Virus record (IMG/VR): IMGVR_UViG_3300033153_013781
Span: 1-55,621 of that record
Reading direction: 5' to 3' (one strand)
DNA: 55,621 bases
Source: a virus
Shown here: positions 7,355-13,009 of the stretch, one piece after another
Layout: each line of letters opens with the position of its first letter
Position numbering within the stretch: the stretch's first letter is position 1
Program-made: the position numbers and the translations under genes
The notes under the pieces: generated by a model
The model's input: only the letters and a program-made list of their open reading frames with translations
Database searches by the model: none
Told to the model about the DNA's origin: nothing

Positions 7355-8372
7355 CAGCAGGTTGGAGTAATTTCTCGCGTTTTTTTGCTCTATTTTCTCT
7401 TGAACGATCAGAAATTACTGGAGCAACTGGAGCAAATTGAGCAAATTGTTGTACAGGTTGTTGTACAGGTTGCTGTGGTTGAATCCTTTCAACAGCTTCA
7501 CCTTTTACTGTAAATACCTTTTCAACGAGATCTATAAAGAGAGGTAATAAATTTGTTTGTTCGTGGGCTCCTCCAAATTGATTTAAATCAACGGCAAGAT
7601 GATAATTTGTAGTGGCAGATACATTATCAAATCTGATCAAAAACTTAGAGACGCTTTGACTTGATACTTCTCCTGATTCTATTCTTTGCATAGCAGCATC
7701 TATGGCAGAAGTATCGTATTGTAGTTCTGTAAAAATTTGTTTCAATTCAGGAATTTGTTCAGGATTCAATCCTACCACCAACCAGTCATTAGGCAAAAGT
7801 TTAGCGTTACGTTGTAATGCTATACCTAATCGAGTTTGTATAGCGTGCCGAATAGGATTGTAAGCTTTGGCATTAGCATCGAGACCAGAAAAAAGAAAGG
7901 CTCTTTGTTTTTCAGGAATGTGAGAAGTCCAACTGAGAGCATAATTAGTTATGTTTCCTTGCTGTGGCATCATCTCAAAACGGGTTACTTTTTGACCCTT
8001 AGCATGTCGTCGATTTACTTGTTCTTGTGCCTGTTGTTCTCGAAGTTGTTTTCGCTGATTCAATTCACCGTTAAGACGATTTGTTTCAGCTCGTAAATGT
8101 GGAGCCATATTTTGAATATTGGCCAAACAATCCTGAATCACTTTGGCGGATAATAAAGCCTGTCCATTATTCTGTAAAATTAAATTTGTACCAGGATCAT
8201 TTTGAATTGCGTTGAACCAATATACACGGGATGGATCTTGGGATGGATTGGCTAAAATCTGATTAATCATGGTTTGTAGGCTATTTATGTTGGAAACCCC
8301 AAAGGAAACAGCGATTTCGCCGCCGTGAGCAGCTTTTTTTTCCATTTGAAATAATCGAAGGAGCCAATTCAT
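7245..8372 (-). CDS. Hypothetical protein with Gln/Pro-rich C-terminus
   Basis: About 375 residues from the ATG at 8372, which follows GGAG at 10-11 nt. The middle is mixed alpha/beta. Residues about 295-330 are low-complexity Gln/Pro (QPQQPVQQPVQQ), then a basic tail. No family recognised. It lies directly upstream of, and overlaps, the SNF2-like helicase, so a helicase partner or single-strand-binding role is possible but not shown. Confidence 0.6.
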   Translation of the reverse strand: MNWLLRLFQMEKKAAHGGEIAVSFGVSNINSLQTMINQILANPSQDPSRVYWFNAIQNDPGTNLILQNNGQALLSAKVIQDCLANIQNMAPHLRAETNRLNGELNQRKQLREQQAQEQVNRRHAKGQKVTRFEMMPQQGNITNYALSWTSHIPEKQRAFLFSGLDANAKAYNPIRHAIQTRLGIALQRNAKLLPNDWLVVGLNPEQIPELKQIFTELQYDTSAIDAAMQRIESGEVSSQSVSKFLIRFDNVSATTNYHLAVDLNQFGGAHEQTNLLPLFIDLVEKVFTVKGEAVERIQPQQPVQQPVQQFAQFAPVAPVISDRSRENRAKKREKLLQPAGEYYMQGKSKARFPKIACYEQIRYDRFISKSFDEGF

Positions 8373-8416
8373 ACATGTATTTGCTCCACAAAAAAGCAAA
8401 AACCTGTTTTGTGTCC

Positions 8417-8445
8417 TTGACTATTTTAGGAAATTATGGTAGATT
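8417..8445 (+). promoter_or_regulatory. sigma70-type promoter for a leaderless gene
   Basis: TTGACT (8417-8422), 17-nt spacer, TAGATT (8440-8445). The predicted +1 is 8452, exactly the A of the downstream ATG. Confidence 0.65.
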
Positions 8446-8451
8446 AGAACC

Positions 8452-8685
8452 ATGGAGCTTTATAAAATCATATTACACAGTTGTGAGGCCGTAGATTTTG
8501 TTGTGGTAACATTTGCTTTACAAAAAGTGATGAACTGGGAATTTATTCGTGCATATCAATTCTGCCAAGAAGCAGATCAGAATGGCACCAGTGTACTCTG
8601 CATTGCTTCTTCTCAAAAAGCTCACGATTATATTTTAGAGCTAGAAGAAGAAGGTGGATTGCTTGTCGAACAAGTTCCAATTTAA
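8452..8685 (+). CDS. ClpS/L7-L12-fold-like small protein
   Basis: 77 residues. The order YKIILHS..DFVVVTFALQKVM..EFIRAYQFCQEADQNG..VLCIASSQKAHDYI..LEEEGG resembles the ClpS core: beta strand, helix, helix, G-x-x-V-x-x strand, AE-x-K-like helix. The N-degron-binding Asn-Asp pair and the His of ClpS are not conserved (HSCE and EADQ instead). If it has this fold it may be a decoy or modified adaptor of ClpAP. The L7/L12 C-terminal domain is an alternative. It is alone on this strand, with no ribosome site, and probably leaderless. Confidence 0.5.
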   Translation: MELYKIILHSCEAVDFVVVTFALQKVMNWEFIRAYQFCQEADQNGTSVLCIASSQKAHDYILELEEEGGLLVEQVPI

Positions 8686-8686
8686 T

Positions 8687-8761
8687 TCTGGGAGAGAGGA
8701 TTCGAACCTCTGACTTCCTGGTTCCGGGCCAGGTACTCTAACCGGACTGAGCTACACCCAG
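8687..8761 (-). tRNA. tRNA-Pro(CGG) with C33
   Basis: Acceptor CUGGGUG/CUCCCAG, anticodon arm CCUGG-CCCGGAA-CCAGG. Anticodon CGG is preceded by C at position 33, where nearly all tRNAs have U. T-loop UUCGAAU. All three well-formed Pro tRNAs in this window share C33. Confidence 0.85.
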
Positions 8762-8765
8762 TATG

Positions 8766-8789
8766 TGCGATGACGAGGATGTCATCGCA
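8766..8789. promoter_or_regulatory. 9-bp perfect hairpin between tRNA-Pro and 8826-9203
   Basis: TGCGATGAC and GTCATCGCA flank a 6-nt loop. There is no U-tract on either side, so it is more likely an RNA-processing or stability hairpin than an intrinsic terminator. Confidence 0.5.
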
Positions 8790-8825
8790 GAAATGCCAAT
8801 TCGTGCAAATTGACATATGGCAGGT

Positions 8826-9203
8826 TTACCACCACAAACCCCTGAAATTTTTGCCAAAAAGAGTCAAACCTTCCTGAAGTTTCTTGTAATAGATTTTCAC
8901 TTCTTCGTCTGTTAAATCATCAGGATGAATAAAGTCTCCGCCATTACTTTTGGCAATTTGCTCCATAGACCAAATCATCTTGTTGACCATTCGACACCAT
9001 TCTGCATTTCTTCCACAATTTGAACAATCATCGCGGAATTCGTTTTCGTGAAATCTTTTGAGACGTGGAGCTACAAATTTTGCTATTGTGAATTCGAGAC
9101 TGAAAGTATCTTCATCGATGAATCCTTGTTTGTGTCGTTGCTTCCATTCGCGCCAGAATGTTCGAGTAAAGATTCGTGGACGGTAAAAAGTAATCTTAAT
9201 CAT
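8826..9203 (-). CDS. Conserved phage hypothetical protein
   Basis: 125 residues, with an AGGAG ribosome site just upstream. It contains a CSNCGRNAEWC cluster and the segment RLKRFHE...MIWSMEQIA, a pattern I associate with an uncharacterised protein common in large phages (from memory). Function unknown. A 7-codon reading frame (MYRMTIF) with its own AAGGAG lies about 30 nt upstream of its start and may act as a translational leader. Confidence 0.65.
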   Translation of the reverse strand: MIKITFYRPRIFTRTFWREWKQRHKQGFIDEDTFSLEFTIAKFVAPRLKRFHENEFRDDCSNCGRNAEWCRMVNKMIWSMEQIAKSNGGDFIHPDDLTDEEVKIYYKKLQEGLTLFGKNFRGLWW

Positions 9204-9277
9204 GTTATTCTCCTACACAGCGTTGTTGCTGCTCAGAAAATTGTCATTCGATACATATTATTCTCCTTCTTATTAAA

Positions 9278-9352
9278 TCGGGATGAGAAGATTTGAACTT
9301 CCGCTCTCATGTTCCCCGAACATGCGCTTTTACCAGACTAAGCTACACCCCG
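9278..9352 (-). tRNA. tRNA-Pro(GGG) with C33
   Basis: Acceptor CGGGGUG/CAUCCCG, anticodon arm CAUGU-UCGGGGA-ACAUG (anticodon GGG, position 33 is C), T-arm GGAAG-UUCAAAU-CUUCU. Confidence 0.85.
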
Positions 9353-9355
9353 TAA

Positions 9356-9428
9356 TACCCTGGACGAGACTCGAACTCGCATTCTCCACCTTGAAGAGTG
9401 GCGACTTAACCAATTTGTCCACCAGGGC
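9356..9428 (-). tRNA. tRNA-Glu-like with 6-nt anticodon loop
   Basis: Acceptor GCCCUGG/CCAGGGU and T-arm GCGAG-UUCGAGU-CUCGU are intact. The anticodon arm CCACU-CUUCAA-GGUGG has only six loop bases, one fewer than normal. It resembles tRNA-Glu(CTC) at 3690-3761 and would read as UUC if one U is missing. It may be a decaying gene, a sequencing indel or a frameshifting tRNA. Confidence 0.6.
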
Positions 9429-9433
9429 AAAAC

Positions 9434-9505
9434 TACCCCATGCGAGTATCGATCTCGCTTCTTCTGCCTGAAAAACAGAAATCATAGCCAGTAGACCAAT
9501 GGGGC
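9434..9505 (-). tRNA. tRNA-Glu(TTC) with A54
   Basis: Acceptor GCCCCAU/AUGGGGU, anticodon arm UCUGU-UUUUCAG-GCAGA (anticodon UUC), T-stem GCGAG/CUCGC. The T-loop is AUCGAUA, so position 54 is A instead of U. Confidence 0.82.
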
Positions 9506-9513
9506 TTAAATAA

Positions 9514-9730
9514 ACATCGCGAAAGTTCTTGTTGCAAGGAATAAACGTAGAGCTCTATCCAATTGAGCTACAGCGGCGTAGTGCCACCGTGGGTATCCGA
9601 CTCTCCGAATATTTATGGATATGCCGTATTCCTGGTGGCGAAATAGAAAAGCCGCTGACAGGACTCGAACCTGTAACCTCTGGTTTAAAAGACCAATTGT
9701 TTGTATGCACCAAATGTAGGTCGCGATGTC
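9514..9730 (-). tRNA. Circularly permuted tRNA-Lys(TTT)
   Basis: The halves are in reversed order on the minus strand. The 3' half (9695 down to 9650) comes first: GGU-CUUUUAA-ACCAG, variable loop, T-arm ACAGG-UUCGAGU-CCUGU, acceptor CAGCGGC. A 72-nt spacer (9649-9578) follows, then the 5' half (9577 down to about 9549): acceptor GCCGCUG and D-arm GCUC...GAGC. Rejoined, the acceptor pairs 7/7 and the anticodon stem CUGGU/ACCAG 5/5, with anticodon UUU. The locus ends in 9-bp inverted repeats TCGCGATGT (9514-9522 and 9722-9730). The junction falls inside the 5' strand of the anticodon stem, ambiguous by one base. Confidence 0.88.
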
Positions 9731-9733
9731 TAA

Positions 9734-9804
9734 AGCGTCCGACGAGAATCGAACTCGTATTTTAACGTTGGCAACGTTATGTAATACCACTATACCACGG
9801 ACGC
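9734..9804 (-). tRNA. tRNA-Gly(GCC)
   Basis: Ordinary-order tRNA between the two permuted genes. Acceptor GCGUCCG/CGGACGC, anticodon arm UAACG-UUGCCAA-CGUUA (anticodon GCC), T-loop UUCGAUU. Confidence 0.92.
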
Positions 9805-9811
9805 ATATAAA

Positions 9812-9970
9812 ACATCGCAAAAGTTTTTAATGCTGAAATAAACTATGCGCTCTGCCAATTGAGCTATCTCCCGTGAAAACCGATTGTCGTAATCGGGAGA
9901 ACAGGATTCGAACCTATATCACATCCTCCGAATGGAATTGTTTGTATGCATTAACCATTGGTTGCGATGT
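9812..9970 (-). tRNA. Circularly permuted tRNA-Arg(TCG)
   Basis: The 3' half (9936 to 9893) comes first: UCC-AUUCGGA-GGAUG, T-arm AUAGG-UUCGAAU-CCUGU, acceptor UCUCCCG, discriminator A. A 19-nt spacer (9892-9874) follows, then the 5' half (9873 to 9846): acceptor CGGGAGA and D-arm GCUC...GAGC. Rejoined, the acceptor pairs 7/7, the anticodon stem CAUCC/GGAUG 5/5, and the anticodon is UCG. The outer ends are 9-bp inverted repeats ACATCGCAA/TTGCGATGT. The upstream flank carries GCATACAAACAAT and the downstream flank GTTTATTTC, both shared with the permuted Lys gene. It lies 1 nt after the stop of the HNH gene 9972-10685. Confidence 0.88.
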
Positions 9971-9971
9971 C

Positions 9972-10685
9972 TTAAATTATTTTATATTTTTTTGCCCATT
10001 TTCGAATAGTATTATCAGAAACTCCGTATTTCCGACCGATAGCACACCATGAAGAACTCTTTATCATCTTAGCCAAAGCTTGCTTTGATGGACGATCAAC
10101 TTTGCGAAAACGGCTGTTATCTATTCTAAAACATTTGTGACACATTCCAGTTTTTGCTTTACGGGATACTTCTCCATTACATTTTTTGCATTTGATCGGA
10201 GGTCTTTTATTTGCTCTTCCTGCGAATGTCGATTGTTGACTATTACAATTTGGACATAATAATCGTAAATTTTCTATTCTGTTGTCGTCTCTTGTTCCAT
10301 TTATATGGTCTAATACTAAAACTAACAATTTCCCTTTCCATATCGGTTTTTGACAACATGTTGAGCATATGTTCTTCAGAATGTTGTCATTTATAAGCCT
10401 TGTTTTTAAATGACCACGATCAAAGGTGGAATTTTTAACTAGCAATTGTTCGAGAGGCATTTTCTCTTTAGGAAATTTTCTACCTTTTACAGAAATTAAA
10501 ATATGAGAGAAATCAATTTTATCATCTGCGAGTCTCTTTTTTAAACTCCTAAATCGGCTTCCGCCATTCGAAGGACACAACCCTAGTTCAATAAGAATTT
10601 GGGAATATGTTTTGCTTCTTTTGACTGCTTCTTTCAAATGTTGTTTTGATATTGTCCATATTGGACTAGTTTTTATTTTATTCAT
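9972..10685 (-). CDS. HNH homing-type endonuclease with C-terminal HTH
   Basis: 237 residues. The HNH core at about 108-155 has a C-x-x-C pair (CSTCC), VLDHINGTRDDNRIENLRLLCPNC and a following N-x-QQ. A second zinc ribbon (CKKC...CHKC) lies at about 165-190, and the C-terminal 40 residues are a helix-turn-helix (WCAIGRKYGVSDNTIRKWAKKY). The same C-terminal module is on the HNH gene at 13582-14301. The gene ends directly against the permuted tRNA-Arg locus, so its cleavage target may be in or near that tRNA. Confidence 0.85.
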   Translation of the reverse strand: MNKIKTSPIWTISKQHLKEAVKRSKTYSQILIELGLCPSNGGSRFRSLKKRLADDKIDFSHILISVKGRKFPKEKMPLEQLLVKNSTFDRGHLKTRLINDNILKNICSTCCQKPIWKGKLLVLVLDHINGTRDDNRIENLRLLCPNCNSQQSTFAGRANKRPPIKCKKCNGEVSRKAKTGMCHKCFRIDNSRFRKVDRPSKQALAKMIKSSSWCAIGRKYGVSDNTIRKWAKKYKII

Positions 10686-10767
10686 ATGTTCTCCAATAAT
10701 GATTATACATTACTTAGAGACCACACTGGTAACACTCCTTTTTTATTTTTTGGAGTTCTGCCACTAA

Positions 10768-10838
10768 AGCATCTAGCGGGATTTGCACCCGCGCCGTCAC
10801 TTTGGAAGAGTGAAATGCAACTACTACACTATAGACGC
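10768..10838 (-). tRNA. tRNA-Gly(TCC)
   Basis: Acceptor GCGUCUA/UAGAUGC, anticodon arm UCACU-CUUCCAA-AGUGA (anticodon UCC), T-stem GCGGG/CCCGC. The T-loop UGCAAAU has G at position 55, normally the pseudouridine site. Confidence 0.88.
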
Positions 10839-10921
10839 ATAACGCACCCATTATACAATATCGCATAATGGGTGCGATTGTAGACATCCTAAATTAAACC
10901 CTATTCAATTTTTTATAACCG

Positions 10922-10997
10922 TTGTTTTGACCTTTTTGTTGACGTCAACAAAATGGTGTTAACCATTTTCCTGATGCCAGGAATATGGTCAAAACAA
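10922..10997. repeat. Cloverleaf-like nested inverted repeats
   Basis: Outer 11-bp inverted repeat TTGTTTTGACC (10922-10932) and GGTCAAAACAA (10987-10997). Inside are three perfect hairpins: a 20-bp palindrome at 10934-10953 (TTTTGTTGACGTCAACAAAA), AAAATGGT/ACCATTTT at 10950-10969 with loop GTTA, and TTCCTG/CAGGAA at 10968-10983 with loop ATGC. Neighbouring arms share 2-4 bases. It could be a DNA cruciform, a multi-operator site or an RNA four-way junction. It lies in the roughly 200-nt non-coding gap between tRNA-Gly and 11041-11238. It is not a tRNA: there is no anticodon or T-loop. Confidence 0.75.
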
Positions 10998-11040
10998 ATT
11001 AATGTCCACAGAGTCTTGCCGTAGCTCACTGCTTCTTCGG

Positions 11041-11238
11041 TTATCCTACTTTTGTTACTACCTTAACCACAGCTTTATAAATACCGTAGTAAGGACCTAA
11101 ATCTTTAGTTAATTGATCCAAATCTTCTTGTGCTTCTGATTTAGTCCAATGCATTTTCATGTTAATAGTTTTTTCAATGCCCGGAATTTTTTTATCTTTC
11201 CGATTGGTCATAATCAAAAAAACTTCTGTATCTTTCAT
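11041..11238 (-). CDS. Small hypothetical protein
   Basis: 65 residues from the ATG at 11238, preceded by GGAG at 5 nt. A longer reading would pass through tRNA-His and is rejected. Basic in the middle and hydrophobic at the C-terminus (YGIYKAVVKVVTKVG). No family recognised. Confidence 0.55.
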   Translation of the reverse strand: MKDTEVFLIMTNRKDKKIPGIEKTINMKMHWTKSEAQEDLDQLTKDLGPYYGIYKAVVKVVTKVG

Positions 11239-11249
11239 AATTACTCCAA

Positions 11250-11322
11250 TCCCGGCAGTGGGATTCGAACCCATCTCTTACTGTTCCACAGACAGTCGTG
11301 CTTCCATTTACACCTTACCGGG
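11250..11322 (-). tRNA. tRNA-His(GTG) lacking the G-1:C73 pair
   Basis: Acceptor CCCGGUA/UGCCGGG, anticodon arm ACUGU-CUGUGGA-ACAGU (anticodon GUG), T-loop UUCGAAU. Position -1 is A and the discriminator is A, so the encoded G-1:C73 identity pair of bacterial tRNA-His is absent. The preceding gene (11308-11637) ends inside its D-arm. Confidence 0.87.
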
Positions 11323-11637
11323 TTTTCTTAGATGTCCCTCGTCCCTCGTTAACATCGCCCATAATTCTAATTCAAGTTCAATAGCATCTTGAATCGGTTG
11401 AGGTATTTTAAGTTCTCTATTTACAAACGTTTCCTTCATACGTCGCAGATTAAATTTCAGTGAATCTATCGGTGTCATTCCCGGTGAATTCCCAATCGTT
11501 CTCATAATATTTGCAATTCGTTCTATTCCTTCTTTCGTACAACAAATCTTCAAATAGAGCCATTCAGAATATTCCGGACTCGTAATACGACGAGGTCTTT
11601 TTGTTTTTGCAAATACTTTTTTAATTTCTTCAATCAT
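11308..11637 (-). CDS. Hypothetical protein between two tRNAs
   Basis: 109 residues, helical, no family recognised. The ATG is 2 nt after the 3' end of tRNA-Met/Ile(CAT) and has no ribosome site, so tRNA 3' processing would create a near-leaderless message. The last codons and the TAA stop lie in tRNA-His. Confidence 0.55.
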   Translation of the reverse strand: MIEEIKKVFAKTKRPRRITSPEYSEWLYLKICCTKEGIERIANIMRTIGNSPGMTPIDSLKFNLRRMKETFVNRELKIPQPIQDAIELELELWAMLTRDEGHLRKPGKV

Positions 11638-11639
11638 AA

Positions 11640-11714
11640 TCGTGACGGAGGGATTCGAACCCGTCTGCCTCTCGCTTATGAAACGAGCGCTCTAACCAAT
11701 TGAGCTACGTCACG
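11640..11714 (-). tRNA. tRNA(CAT), Met or Ile2, weak T-stem
   Basis: Acceptor CGUGACG/CGUCACG, D-stem GCUC/GAGC, anticodon arm CUCGU-UUCAUAA-GCGAG (anticodon CAU). The T-stem has two mismatches (ACGGG/CCCUC), so function is less sure. Elongator Met and lysidine-dependent Ile2 cannot be separated by eye. Confidence 0.78.
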
Positions 11715-11763
11715 TCAAACCGCTGAGCGTTACTCTTGTCGGATTCCACCCTTATCCATAAGT

Positions 11764-11801
11764 TTGACCCGATACGGATTACACCAAGCAACTCGGGTCA
11801 A
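11764..11801. repeat. 9-bp hairpin in the tRNA spacer
   Basis: TTGACCCGA and TCGGGTCAA flank a 20-nt loop between tRNA-Thr and tRNA(CAT). The hairpin at 12028-12065 has the same design (CCCGA...TCGGG). The rest of the 11715-11827 spacer shows nothing else. Confidence 0.5.
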
Positions 11802-11827
11802 CGTTACTTGGAAGTGCTAACACTAAA

Positions 11828-11898
11828 AGCCTCCTGAGAGAATCGAACTCTCGTCCGCTGTTTACAAAACAGCAATTCTTCCATTGAACCAAGGAGGC
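11828..11898 (-). tRNA. tRNA-Thr(TGT)
   Basis: Acceptor GCCUCCU/AGGAGGC, anticodon arm GCUGU-UUUGUAA-ACAGC (anticodon UGU), T-arm GAGAG-UUCGAUU-CUCUC, discriminator U. Confidence 0.9.
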
Positions 11899-11942
11899 AC
11901 GATGGATACCCGAAAGTACCCAAAGCGATCCGGCAAACAAAA

Positions 11943-12020
11943 TGTAGTGAACGGGTGACGATCCCGCGTCTTCAGGGTCCGTCACCCTGATGATTTCTCC
12001 AAACCGTAATCTACCACCAC
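11943..12020 (-). tRNA. Atypical tRNA, anticodon unclear, A54/U58 T-loop
   Basis: Acceptor GUGGUGG/UCACUAC pairs fully (G-U allowed) and the D-stem is GAUU/AAUC. The anticodon arm UCAGGG...CCCUGA has an overlong stem or a 9-nt loop GUGACGGAC. Reading U33 gives GAC (Val), while a 7-nt loop gives ACG (Arg) with G33. The T-loop AUCGUCA swaps the usual U54-A58 pair to A54-U58. It may be functional or decaying. Confidence 0.55.
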
Positions 12021-12027
12021 AAATAGA

Positions 12028-12110
12028 GGTCCCGATTATTTCAACCCATTCAGCCGCTCGGGACCACACAGCTTCCGGAGTATCTGGAATCATAGAGAAT
12101 CGAACTCTAG
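12028..12110 (-). pseudogene. Rearranged tRNA-like remnants with an 8-bp hairpin
   Basis: A T-arm (TAGAG-TTCGATT-CTCTA) and acceptor-like TGATTCC follow the stop of 12111-12329. They are followed by a GGAAGCT start and a class II-like D-arm (CCGAGCGGCTGAA). GGTCCCGA/TCGGGACC (12028-12065) form an 8-bp stem with a 22-nt loop. Acceptor pairing between the pieces is only 5/7 and no anticodon arm exists, so this is not called a permuted tRNA. Confidence 0.5.
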
Positions 12111-12329
12111 TTAATTTTTCGTTGTCTCTTTGGTAACTTTATCAACCCAATGGCTACACCCATCATCTATTTTTACAAGAGGACGCTCCCAAGTCGAGTA
12201 AGTATTCTTCACTCGACCTTGATGTTCTACCGAAACAGGAGGATTTAGATAACACACATGTTTCCCTGCGCTCGTTGTTGTTTTCTCTTCTTCTATCTTC
12301 ATGTATTGACAATTTTCACATTTGTTCAT
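12111..12329 (-). CDS. Small Cys-rich phage protein
   Basis: 72 residues with CENC, then CYLNPP, then GCSHW, a four-Cys pattern consistent with a small zinc-binding protein. Function unknown. It stops where the tRNA-like T-arm remnant begins. Confidence 0.6.
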   Translation of the reverse strand: MNKCENCQYMKIEEEKTTTSAGKHVCYLNPPVSVEHQGRVKNTYSTWERPLVKIDDGCSHWVDKVTKETTKN

Positions 12330-12339
12330 AACAATTTCC

Positions 12340-12927
12340 TTATGTTAATTCCTTAATTTTGTTCCGTGGAGTTAAGACTTTGTAATCAAATATCCATACT
12401 CCATTCACTTTTTTCAGATGCCTAACAGCGTGACAACTGTAACAAACTACTTCTAAGTTAGACATTTTATTGTTTTTTCTATTACCATCTTTATGGTGAA
12501 CTACAAGTTTATATTTTTTCTTTTCGCAACATCCGACACATCCTTTTAAGAACTTTTTTTTGCATTTTTCTCGATATGAATATTCTCCATATCCGGTTCC
12601 ATAATGTGCGGGCTGTATTGCTTTGCAATCTCCTTCTAAACTTTGAGCAAAATCCTTACATTTTCTGCCACAAAAATAAACTCCATGTTTTGAATTTTTA
12701 AGTTTTGAAGGAGTTATTTGCTTGCTCTTTTTGCAAATCTCACATTTTACAATTACTTTGTTTTGTTTCGCTTTAGCAGCACATGCTGTGGTGCAGTATC
12801 TCTTTTTTCCGTATCCTGGATTCGGCTTAAGTCTACGAATAAATTCAATATTACAAATTCCACAATTTGCTTTTTCTCCTTTTCTTTTATGTCCGTCGTT
12901 CTCGCAAAAAAATACTATTTCATTCAT
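12340..12927 (-). CDS. HNH endonuclease with N-terminal zinc fingers
   Basis: 195 residues. Three zinc-finger-like Cys clusters (CGIC...C..AC, CEIC...C..KC, CVGCC) precede an HNH core VVHHKDGNRKNNKMSNLEVVCYSCH near residues 146-172. Typical of free-standing phage homing nucleases. It sits between tRNA remnants and tRNA-Ala(TGC). The 12928-13009 gap holds no recognised feature. Confidence 0.82.
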   Translation of the reverse strand: MNEIVFFCENDGHKRKGEKANCGICNIEFIRRLKPNPGYGKKRYCTTACAAKAKQNKVIVKCEICKKSKQITPSKLKNSKHGVYFCGRKCKDFAQSLEGDCKAIQPAHYGTGYGEYSYREKCKKKFLKGCVGCCEKKKYKLVVHHKDGNRKNNKMSNLEVVCYSCHAVRHLKKVNGVWIFDYKVLTPRNKIKELT

Positions 12928-13009
12928 AATGAATCCCCTAATAATCTATTAGAAGATTCGTTTAAATTTTGGAAGACTCCTCTTTTGCTCCAAAGATTTT
13001 ATATTCCAC

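Noticed and set aside
9514-9970. Group I or group II intron as the explanation of the permuted tRNAs
   Set aside because: The two flanks total about 70 nt per locus and lack P3-P8, P7 or domain V/VI sequences, so a known self-splicing intron does not fit.
11779-12093. Long reading frames across tRNAs (also at 9506-9820 and 87-305)
   Set aside because: They are translations of tRNA sequence, showing GFEP/GLEPTT-like peptides typical of antisense tRNA, with no ribosome sites.
12028-12110. Third permuted tRNA
   Set aside because: Acceptor pairing is only 5/7, there is no anticodon arm and the shared flanking signals are absent.
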